A stretch of 64,000 nt of DNA, taken from assembly GCF_036588685.1 (NCBI RefSeq), contig NC_086379.1, forward strand, positions 76,725,727-76,789,726. The letters run 5' to 3'. The first letter of the stretch is position 1; every line of letters starts with the position of its first letter. A model generated the notes under the pieces. The model was not told where the DNA came from. It worked only from the letters and a program-made list of their open reading frames with translations, and ran no database searches. The DNA is from Mytilus trossulus. Its lineage: Eukaryota; Mollusca; Bivalvia; Mytilida; Mytilidae. A program made the translations under genes and the position numbers. Below are positions 1 to 10,800 of the stretch, piece by piece.

Positions 1-245
1 AGAAGTGCATTTTGTCCACACAAGACTAACTAGTGACGCCCAGATACAAAAGTTCGAAAGCCAAAGGCACTGAGGACCAAAAGTTCAAAAAAGTTGTGCC
101 CAATACGGCTAGGGTTTTCTGCTAGGGATAAGAAAATCCTTATTATTTGCAATAATTCATACACTTGCAAACAGTAAATTTTATAAAATGACTATATAAT
201 AGATATATGATAAAACTCAAGTATTAACCAATTACAAAAACTTAC

Positions 246-365
246 CTGACTGTTGCCCATCTGCGAAGCAGCAACCATTCTTTTACCCGATATCCGTATT
301 CCCTCACGGCAGAGGTAACCAAAAACTAAACTCAAAATAACGGATAGCCGAAACATGTATTCCAT
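246..365 (-). CDS. Candidate first coding exon of a secreted protein, gene continues off the left edge
   Basis: An open frame ends at a good splice donor (CAG|GTAAGT, last exon base 246). From the ATG at 365 it gives about 40 residues beginning MEYMFRLSVILSLVFGYLC, a hydrophobic run that looks like a signal peptide, followed by a basic stretch (GKRMVAASQMGNSQ). The frame stays open upstream to another ATG at 428, so the start is uncertain. No family is recognisable from this short piece. The next exon would lie beyond the window. It could also be a chance open frame beside a chance donor. Confidence 0.35.
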
Positions 366-449
366 ATTGCTTACGGCGACAAGTTGAGCAAAATGTGTTT
401 CTTTTTCAATCGGACACAAAATAGTCATATTAACGATCCCTACGACCAC

Positions 450-1234
450 GCATTATTGTCTGAGAATAATTTATAATTGTCAAGCACCCTTGATATGGCA
501 TACTTTGATGTACCAACTGATAAGGGCCCTAATGTCATTCAACAGTTCTTTGATAATTAGTAAATTGCGGAACAGATCAAGGCGATATACAAAAAATACT
601 GCAATTACACCTCAATTGATAAAACAAAAACCAATTCCCGATTATAAACCGGAAACATCGGCACCAGCAGTTCTTTTACGGAGCTTTTAACTGCAGAAAA
701 ATACAGCTAAAAGTAAATCTGATTCAATACAGATAATCAAGTTGTTCGAAGTACCACCCTAAGCTGTCTCTTTTTAATAAAGTACGCATAATCAAATTGA
801 CTGAATATCGATAATGTTCAAATTACTTTAACCTTTTAGGACGATGTGTATGAGGCAAACATATTAAATTTGTATCACAGGCACTTGTCTCTGGGATTAA
901 AAGACAAGTGTCTGTCCTTCATATGAAGTTGTTTAAAAATGTTGAATCAGATATTTGAATGAAGAATACATGGTCGTAGAAAAAAGGCAGAATACAAAGT
1001 GGCATTTTATTTTTATATTTTCATTAAAAATGTATCATCTATTCATACTTGTGTGGAAATTTCTGTTCCTTCTCTAGAATTATCTTTAGGTCATTAAAGA
1101 ACAGACTGCCTGAAAAAGTCTCCCGCTATGATCACAGGTTCCAAGTCAGGATCCTGTAATCCAGTGGTTTTCTTTAATTGTTGCTGTGTTAATGTATTTG
1201 TTTTTCGAACGTTATTTAATTCATAAAACGTAAA
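450..1234. other. No gene seen
   Basis: AT-rich sequence. A short open frame at 490-690 on the plus strand has no splice context, domain or repeat match that I can see. Confidence 0.4.
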
Positions 1235-1560
1235 ATCACAAACTCCGAGGATAATTCAAAACGAAAAGTCCCTTATCAAATGTCAAAATCTACACATCAA
1301 ACGAATGGATAACAAAAAGTAAAATCACAAAAATACTGACCTCCGAGGAAAATTCGAAACGAAAAGCACCAAATCAAATGGCAAAATCAAATAATAAAAC
1401 ACAACAAACGAATGGACACCTGTCATATTCCTGGCTTGGTACAGACATTTTTCCAATGTAGAAAATGGTACATTAAAACCTGGTTTTATTGCTAGATAAA
1501 TTTCTCACTTGTGTGACAGTCGCGTCAAATTTCATTATATTGACAACGATGTGTGAACAA
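1235..1560. repeat. Dispersed repeat family 1 (copy 1, internally duplicated)
   Basis: It contains ACTCCGAGG followed by AATTC(A/G)AAACGAAAAG, CAAATG(T/G)CAAAATCAAA and AAACGAATGGA, repeated once within the copy, then a tail with CTGGCTTGGTACAGAC. Related copies occur at about 22800-23080 and 30545-30925. No coding potential. The class is unknown and the boundaries are approximate. Confidence 0.6.
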
Positions 1561-1739
1561 AACAATCAGACATAAAAGGTAAAACATTCAAATTAGACCT
1601 TTAGTTTATCGTTTGAATTGGTTTACATTTTATGTAACATATAGAGACACACACACATGAATGACAAAACACCCAAATTACAAAAATAGTACAAGTATGA
1701 CTGTGGGACACATTCGGAATGCACTTCCGGGCCAGAAAG

Positions 1740-2145
1740 AAAAAAAAACTAATTTTGTAAGCCACTTCATATATGGATGTCTAAAAACATCAGCAAGAAC
1801 CTCAAAATTATGATATATAATAGCTGTTTACTATCAGTGGTGCTGTATAGGGAAGAATGATGAAGAATGACAGATTAGACATCAACATGCTCTAACAGTT
1901 TTCTCAACAGCTGCCTCAAAGGTTAAACAAAATACTCCTTGAAACAACACTACTTACGCAAAAACGATGGATATAGATTGGACATGTTAAAATTTCTGCG
2001 AAGACCAGCTGAGGACTTTAGATGGACACCAGAAATAAACAGGAAAACATGGGACAAAATAGAAAAGACAGACAAGAACAGAGATGCGTTGAAAGATCTA
2101 ACCATTTCCCTACATGTCTCAGGGTATAACAAGGACTAGGTAGGC
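1740..2145 (+). mobile_element. Decayed LINE (non-LTR retrotransposon) remnant, C-terminal part of ORF2
   Basis: Translation across frameshifts and stops recovers the usual end of a LINE reverse-transcriptase protein: a segment like SKNISKNLKIMIYNSCLLSV with VLYG (the IYNS...LLYG...W region), then an IGHV-like piece near 1976-1990 and RWTPEINRKTWDKIEK, corresponding to the RWTPEGKRKRGRPK-type tail. Several frame breaks show that it is dead. The family was not determined. Confidence 0.55.
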
Positions 2146-5100
2146 AGGTAACTGCTTGTTTTGTTTATAACTTCTGTATATGTATCTGTTGCCATTCGGT
2201 GATATATTATCTATATTATTATTCATCAGTCGATTACAGAGCTTTTGAAACATCGGGTTGTATTCTTATGTGTATATACTACTCAACTAAAGTGTAGCAA
2301 ACACAACATCTGACAGAAAACATAATAAAAACATCAATTTTGTCTTTAAAAGTTTGTGTTTTCTTAATCATGTTAATCTTCAATCATTTTTGTATTCAAT
2401 AGGACTATAGTTTTGCTGGACAAACTTCAGACAGCTACACTCTATGCAAATTTTGAGGAAGTGGTCGAAATTTCATCAAAATTAAAGGATACAACGAGCA
2501 AAATTGAGGGAATCGGTGAATAAAACGTGAAAAAAAAAATGCAGAACTCAAATGAAAAATAAAGCAGAAAGTGTCTTATCATATGGAAAATCAAAAGCTC
2601 AATTACATCAAACAAATAGAATATGATGGCATGATTAAACATATGTTTCCCTCGTCCCAAAATTGTTTGTCATAGGTTTGTAGTATGCATTTGTAACATA
2701 TCCAACATCCTTTAAAACAGGAATGCTATTAATTTAAGATCATTGTCTTCAAAGATATAAGTTCTCAAAGTTTGACCCCCATTTATCTCAATTTAAGTCT
2801 TGCAAAACGTTATTTGTGTAGTATATATGAAAACCCGACTTTGAATAAAGATAAGTTATCTTTACTTCACTGCTGTTAAAATAGTAAGGTTGAGGTCTGG
2901 TCGTTCGTTTTGGATAGACATGTACATAACAATGATTATAAAGATTATATATATAGTTAAGTTAAATCTCTGACATGATTATCAAGAATTAGAACTTTTA
3001 TTTAAACATTTATAACTGAATCATGAAAAGTAAGCAAAGATGAAGATCAATTGTATGCAACTTTAGAAAACAAAATGCAGTTGGACTCATACAAGTCTTT
3101 TTAAATGCATCAACTTGTCAAGTCTATATCTTGTACCAATGAAAGCAACATCATAAACTATGAACTGAAGGTAGGAATTAACTTTCTTTAACTGAGGAAC
3201 GAATATGCATATGGCTCTGAAGTTAATTCACAAGATGTGACTACACGACAAAGATACAAAACAATCAACAAAAATATTTTCCAATTTCGAGATAAAGATA
3301 ATAATCTGTGAAATGGAGGTTTTTACGACCAATATACTTCCTACTACATTGTTCTAGGTGAAAGATTATGAAAACTTTACTCCAATGACATTACCAGAAA
3401 TGATTTCTGAGCAAGGAGAAATCTGCAATCATTTTTAATTTTTGTTTGAAAACTAAGATTACTATAACCCATTGAATGAAAGTTTTATAGAATGGTACAT
3501 GGGGTTATTAGATAAGAAATAAATAAAGCTGATGAGAAAGCTTACAGATTTAACAAATAAATTATATTTTGACCAACCGAATATAAACACTATTCAAACA
3601 GATAAAAATATTAGTAATTGGCAATAACTGTGAAATGTTGCAGAGTCAGCCAGACACATTTAAATATATTCAATTCAAATGGCACCTGGACTTAAGCCTT
3701 AATTAAGTGATACAAGATTAAGGTAGTACAAAGAATTAAAACCGCCATCAATTGCATTACTATTACCGAGATCTAGGTATGTAACTGATGAGGTCAAACT
3801 TTCTAATTCATATATTGGCTCTGTCATTGTAATCACAGACATGTACATTGGACAATGCCATTTATAATCTTGAGTACTAGTTTTGTACAATAATTGTATA
3901 AAGTATCACTAAGACTCTTAGTACAAAATAAGAATGTGTCCATAGTACATGGATGCCCCACTTGCACTATCATTGTCTATGTTCAGTGGACTGTGAAATT
4001 TGGGTCATCAAAAAATCTATCTAGGAATTAAAATTTGAAAGATCATAGCATAGAGAACATGTATACTAAGTATCAACTTGATTGGACACTTCAACTTTGT
4101 CAGAAACTACCCTGACAAAAAATCTTTAACATTTGACGGACAGATGGACTAAAGGACGGATGTCGTGGTCTATTATACCTGTATAACAGAAAAGTGTTTG
4201 GTTTTTTTTCTTGTTCATTTTGTAATTTTTTGTATTCCACTTTTAACGGTAAGTAAGCAAGTAATGAATGAAATGAAGACCTGTAAAAGTAGATACAAGT
4301 TTAAAGATTTTGAAGGTGATATTAAAAAGAGTCAAGGTTCAGATACACTTTTGAGCATAACACTTAACTGAAACATGCCTTTCATTTTTTCAGACGATTT
4401 GAAATGGATATGACAAAAATCATAATTGTTGAGAAAGCACAAATGCTTAAAAGACTTTAGAGCATACATGAGTGTTCATGGACAGAACTTTCATATGCAG
4501 TCAATATAATTTGGTTTCCTTACCATGCAAGTAAAAACTAAAACAAAATATAAATTAAAATAAATAATTTATTAAATATTCAATCACAGATCTCACCATT
4601 CATAGACAATCAACACACTGTGTATTTACAAAAAAAAAGACCAATGTGCTGCAAGTGAAGAAAATAACATTCATCTTCATTCATAAATTGTTTTGTATGA
4701 TAGAAGGCTCATCAATAACACATATTAAATATTAATAGGTTTTGAGGTATCTTTGATATCTTGAGTTTAAGAAATTCTGTCATTTTTAGACAGAGTGCAC
4801 CAGTACAATCTCAATAAAATATCAAATTTCGAACATGAGTTTAACACATCCATATGAATGTATGAATACATGTATATATAAATAAATGTACCAAGTTAAT
4901 AGTCATCTTCCAAAAAACACAATCTTACTCAGACATTAAGCCACATCCAGAATTTTGCCCCTCCCCAAACCCTTTTTCTGTCAAATTGTTGAATTGATTC
5001 AGATTTTTTACCAGACACAAAATGTGAATATGATTTTTATTTACCTTTATAGACTTAGATTAGTCAATATGTATACCCATATAATGCCCCGGAAAAATGA

Positions 5101-5233
5101 AATGATTGGCATGGGTTGGCCACATTTTTAGCTCTGACCACTAAGAGTGGTGCTTAAAAATCACTTTGTGTTAAGTGATTAGTTTTAAAAAAATTATTAA
5201 AATTTGAAAATGTGATCCCAATATATATATATA
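2146..5233. other. Long AT-rich stretch without recognisable gene
   Basis: Only short unsupported open frames. Part of 2520-2640 weakly resembles repeat family 1 (AATCAAAAGCTCAA, ACATCAAAC). I see no splice-bounded coding blocks or structured RNA. Confidence 0.4.
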
Positions 5234-5410
5234 GAGAGCCCAGGTGGTCGTGTGGTCTAGCGGGACGGCTGCAGTGCAGGCGATTTGGTGTCACGATATC
5301 ACAGTAGCATGGGTTCGAATCCCGGCGAGGGAAGAACCAAAAATTTGCGAAAGCAAATTTACAGATCTAACATTGTTGGGTTGATGTTTAGACGAGTTGT
5401 ATATATATAT
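5234..5410 (+). mobile_element. tRNA-derived SINE, copy 1
   Basis: The head has a polymerase III A-box-like segment (TGTGGTCTAGCGGG) and a B box (GGTTCGAATCC), about 55 bases apart. A tRNA-unrelated body follows (GAAGAACCAAAAATTTGCG) and the copy ends in a TA-rich run. It agrees base for base with copy 2, 430 bp downstream, over essentially its full length, so both are young or one was copied from the other. It is not a working tRNA gene: I could not fold a standard cloverleaf with a proper acceptor stem. Confidence 0.75.
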
Positions 5411-5663
5411 ACATATCACCATCATTGATGGCGATCCGATGGATACATCTGTTGTAGGGTTGTCACTGACTCAGACGTACTTATGAATATAATTATTTTC
5501 TGTGACTGTATCTTACATTAATTTGTAGGATCCTTTACTATAGATAATTTAGCTGATCTGTAACAATAACATCTTCATGCCTTATATATCATGTACTGTA
5601 GTACGCCGCTAGATTAAAACTGACGTGGAAAGGTAACATATGGCCACCGAAAGCTCTTTTTTT
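5411..5663. other. Spacer between the two SINE copies
   Basis: Unrelated to the SINE. No gene seen. Confidence 0.4.
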
Positions 5664-5838
5664 GAGAGCCCAGGTGGTCGTGTGGTCTAGCGGGACGGCT
5701 GCAGTGCAGGCGATTTGGTGTCACGATATCACAGTAGCATGGGTTCGAATCCCGGCGAGGGAAGAACCAAAAATTTGCGAAAGCAAATTTACAGATCTAA
5801 CATTGTTGGGTTGATGTTTAGACGAGTTGTATATATAT
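5664..5838 (+). mobile_element. tRNA-derived SINE, copy 2
   Basis: Same head, A and B boxes, body and tail (GACGAGTTGTATATATAT) as the copy at 5234. It is preceded by a T run rather than a TA run, so the flanks differ and this is not a simple tandem duplication of a larger segment. Confidence 0.75.
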
Positions 5839-7766
5839 TATATTGCCCTCACTCTTAGAATAATGTATAAAATTCTTAACTTGGATAAAAAATAATTTTG
5901 TGTTATGCCATTCAAGTTTTAAATCCTTGAAACTGAGAGAACCTTCAATGAAATTAAATCTAGTTGAAAAACATAAGGAATTTGAAGATTTTTAAAGCCA
6001 ATTAAGCCATATTTATCTTTGAATCATGGTTAACCCCTGGTTACCCAGACTGTATCATAAACTTCAACATGTAAAGTTGTAAACTAACAAAAGCTTCCAT
6101 CAGTAGCATGAGTAGTGTAAAGAACCAGGAAAAAAATCCATGAAATGAGATGTGCCAAGTCTCATCCATTTCCTAAAAATTAGACAATAACAAACTTAAC
6201 AATTTGTTAGCACTGCCATAAAAAACAAAAGCTTCCATGACTTTTTAAAGGCGAGACAAAATCCATTCCCAATAAAATTAATCAAAAGTAAGGTGAGTAT
6301 GTCAAAAACAACGTAATGCTTTATACACAAACAAATAACAGAACACAATATGAAGAATAAACTAGTGATGTCATAACAATTTAAAGCACCAAAACAATGT
6401 TCAGCTATTTTCAAAATTAGAATATTATATATCTACTTCAAGCAAAATTTCTTAATGGAGCAAGCAAGCAAGCAATAGGTAAATTAATCTATATGACACA
6501 TAAAGAATAACCAATCTTAATCACCTTTTTGCATAGAAAAACTATGGTTTCATCAGTTTCACCAAAAAATGAATTTCCAACTAAATGAGGCCCAAAAATA
6601 AATTGAAGGAGGCTTGCAGGTATAAATCCTTTTTTTTTAAATGTAGGATTTCCCTATTTGTTTCTACAAATAAACTTCACTCTGCTATACTAGTTCACTA
6701 GACCAATGCCCCAGACTAGTAAAATTTCATTCCAACTATTAAGTTTTGCAAAACATTTTTTTCCTGTTGAACTTATAGGAGAATATAAAAGGTAATATCG
6801 AATAAGAAAGAACTAAATTACAGAAATCACTAAAATTTACAAAAGTTCAGTTTAAGAAGTTTATTTATAGAAAAAAAAATAAAAAATATAGGTCACCAAT
6901 GAGTTAAACGAGTAAATTGAACATGCAAAAGAATGGCATTTATTCACCAAAGGGAGATAACTTGGAGCCTTTTCAATAAAACATTTTAAAGTCATCTGGG
7001 GCCAAAACGAATAGATTTTTTGGGTTGATTTTTGTACCTTATCACAACTAGTTAGTGTAATAAATAAAATTTGTAATGAAAAAAGAAATGATTTAATTTT
7101 TGCTGAATTTTTGTACCCTCGAGTCTCCTTAAGCACAATTGAGTACAAGAACAAGTCTGACCTTGTTGGTCTTGGTTAATACATTCAACAATGCCGCAAA
7201 ACTTCTTGTAAAACTGTGATAGATGAACACATATAAAGCAATAATTAAAATTAACATAAATCTTACAAATTAACAGCTTTTGCATCAAATTCATATACTA
7301 CCAGTTGTCCAATATTTTTAATAAAATAAATGCATGCATAAAAACCTAAAATACAGTAAACTATTTAACTTATTATCCACTTATTCTTTTTCATAAGATA
7401 ATAGACATTTTCTTAAGCTTAAATCTGTTTAACAGCTAATCTTGAAAAAGCTTTCTGTAGAAATTTATTGTAATATAAGTCCTTTAAACTTAGATTTTAA
7501 TGGATTTATTACTATGATGGAGGAAATGCTCAACATTTATTTCTATAAAGATAAACTATTAAAGTCTCCTCAGAATTTCGATTTTCAAATGATTCAAATG
7601 CAGTTTGTTTTGGGATGAGTTATAATTTCCAATACTTCATCTTAAGGGGAATCATTAGTATTGTCTGAGCCAAGTAAGTAACCTTGGTATATCTGCTTAA
7701 AGTTTTTGCAGCATTATCACATATGTAACAATTCAAATTGACCAGTGTGACCTGTTTCCGGTTACA
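5839..7766. other. No gene seen
   Basis: AT-rich sequence with short open frames only, downstream of the ankyrin gene. Its 3' UTR must lie in the right-hand part of this stretch. Confidence 0.35.
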
Positions 7767-7852
7767 TCATATTAGAATGGTCAAGTTTGAAACAATTCCA
7801 GTAATTCTATCATATTAGAATGGTCAAGTTTGAAACAATTCCAGTAATTCAC
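7767..7852. repeat. 43-bp tandem duplication over the end of the ankyrin gene
   Basis: Two consecutive copies of a 43-bp segment containing AATGGTCAAGTTTGAAACAA. The right-hand copy holds the stop codon of the ankyrin gene (7824-7826, minus strand). The left-hand copy therefore repeats the last codons inside the 3' UTR. Confidence 0.85.
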
Positions 7853-10800
7853 TATGTCCAAAATCTCTAGCTATATCCACAGCGGTAAGGTCTCCCATCT
7901 TTAAACTGAGGTCTGCATTTGCCAGAATTAACAGCTTAACTACATCCTTGTGACCTAAAACATAAATATTGTAACTTTTAAAGAAGATCTCCGAAAAAAT
8001 GTTTCATATACAATGTTTATACATGTATGTCTACATTATTTTATAAAGTAATACATATAAAAATATTCAATGGTTTCATTTTAAGCACCCCTTATGTCTA
8101 ACTTCTTACAAATACACAGTAACTTACTCATTTAAACGACTAAATGATCTTTAATGTGAAGTTAAAAATTATACATGATAAGTCTATGAATAACAAAACA
8201 AAGAGTAATAGCTAGTAATTCGTGGTCAAATAATGGTCATGCATAAATGTACATTTACTTTATAAAAAAAAATCATTCAATATGAAAATTTATCAAATTA
8301 CAAAACCTGACTTTTATCTTGTCTATTTAAGGAATGACTGTAATATTTTTCTGTCTATGAAGAAAAAACTTAAAAAATTTGGTGCACACTGAATAACGCA
8401 CGTAGCGGGTTATTTAACAGTGTGCACCACATTTTTAGCTCACCAGGCCCGAAGGGCCAAGTGAGCTTTTCTCATCACTTGGCGTCTGTCGTCGTCCGTC
8501 GTCCAGCGTTAACTTTTACAAAAATCTTCTCCTCTAAAACTACTTGGCCAAATTCAACCAAACTTGGCCACAATCATCATTGATGTATCTAGTTAAAAGT
8601 TTGTGTTTTTTAATCCGGCCAACCATCCAAGACGGCCGCCATGGCTAAAAAAAGAACATAGGGGTAAAATGCAGTTTTTGGCTTATAACTCAAAAACCAA
8701 AGCATTACGAGCAAATCTGACATGGGGTAAAATTGTTTATCAGGTCAAGATCTATCTGCCCTAAAATTTTCAGATGAATCAGACAACCCATTGTTGGGTT
8801 GCTGCCCCTAAATTGGTAATTTTAAGGAAATTTTACTGTTTTTGGTTATTATCTTGAATATAATTATAGATGGAGATAAATTGTAAACAGCAATAATGTT
8901 CAGCAAACTAAGATTTACAAATAAGTCAACATGACCAAAATGGTTAGTTGACCCCTTTAGGAGTTATTGCCCTTTATAGTCAATTTTTAACCATTTTTCG
9001 TAAATATCAATGATCTTTTACAAAAATCTTCTCCTCTGAAACTACTGGGCCAAATTAATCCAAACTTGGCCACAATCATCATTGATGTATGTATTTTAAA
9101 GTTTGTGTTTTTTAACCCGGCCAACCAACCAAGATGGCCGCCATGGCTAAAAATAGAACAAAGGGGTAAAATGCAGTTTTTGGCTTATAACTCAAAAACC
9201 AAAGCATTTAGAGCAAATCTGACATGGGGTTAAATTGTTTATCAGGTCAAGATCTATCTGCCCTGAAATTTTCAGATGAATCAGACAAACCATTGTTGGG
9301 TTGCTGCCCCTAAATTGGTAATTTTAAGGAAATTTTACTGTTTTTGGTTATTATCTTGAATATTATTATAGATGGAGATAAATTGTAAACAGCAATAATG
9401 TTCAGCAAAGTAAGATTTACAAATAAGTCAACATGACCAAAATGGTCAGTTGACCCCTTTAGGAGTTATTGCCCTTTATAGTCAATTTTTAACCATTTTA
9501 CGTAAATCTTAGTAATCTTTTACAAAAATCTTCTCCTCTGAAACTACTGGGCCAAATTAATTCAAACTTGGCCACAATCATCATTGATGTATCTAGTCTA
9601 AAGTTTGTGTTTTTTTACCGGGCCAACCATCTAAGATGGCCGCCATGGCTAAAAATATAACATAGGGGTAAAATGCAGTTTTTGGCTTATAACTCAAAAA
9701 CCAAAACATTTAGAGCAAATTTGACAAAGGTAAAATTGTTTATCAGGTCAAGATCTATCTGCCCTGAAATTTTAAGATGAATGGGACAACTCGTTGTTAG
9801 AGTGCTGCCCCTAAATTGGTAATTTTAAGGAAATTTTGCTGTTTTGGGTTATTATCTTGAATATTATTATAGATAGAGATAAACTGTAAACAGCAATAAT
9901 GTACAGCAATTTAAGACTCAAAAATAAGTCAAAATGACCAAAATGTTTAATTGACCCCCTAAGAAGTTATTGTCCTTTATAATCAATTTTTAACAATTTT
10001 CATAAAATTTGTAAATTTTTACTAACATTTTCCACTGAAACTACACGGACAAGTTCATTATAGATAGAGATAATTGTAAGCAGCAAGAATTTTCAGTAAA
10101 GTAAGATGTACAAACACATCACAATCACCTAAACACAATTTTGTCATGAACTGTCTGCTTCCTTTGTTTAATTCACATATACCTAGGTGAGCGACACAGG
10201 CTCTTTAGAGCCTCTAGTTTTATGTTATTCGAATAGACAGAAAAAATATTACAGTCATGTCTTATAATTTTATTCTAAATTCCTTTTTAAACCGTAGAAA
10301 ACCATGAAAAAACGTTGATGACGTCACAGTCACATGACTAAATTATGTCTATGGGCTCATAACAAAATAATGTCAACCAATCAGAAGACACGTTACATCC
10401 AAAATTAAATTGTATAGATATCATCATATAAATCAAGGTATAAGATAACCATCAAGATACATGTAGATGAACGAAGTGAAATACAATGTTTATGGGCAGA
10501 ATCAATTTGCGCCAATTGCAGTTTTGAAAAGGTATTAACTGCGCCACTCTCTTTTAATTTGATGGTATTAATTGCGCCAATAAATGAAATGAAATTGCGC
10601 CACATTTACCTGTTAATTTTTTTTACCTATATCATACCTGTACATGTTTTACCTATATCAAGACAAGACAAGACAAGACAAATACCTTATGAAAGTCTCA
10701 CCACTTGTTACATATAAAATATACAGCTTTTTAAAACACAAGATAACAACAAGAACCACTCTATAAAGAGTTTTCAGAGGCTATAAAACATTTGTTCTTA

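Noticed and set aside
5234-5410. Functional tRNA gene
   Set aside because: A and B boxes are present, but their distance and the flanks do not give a cloverleaf, and a conserved non-tRNA body with a TA tail follows, so SINE is the better call.
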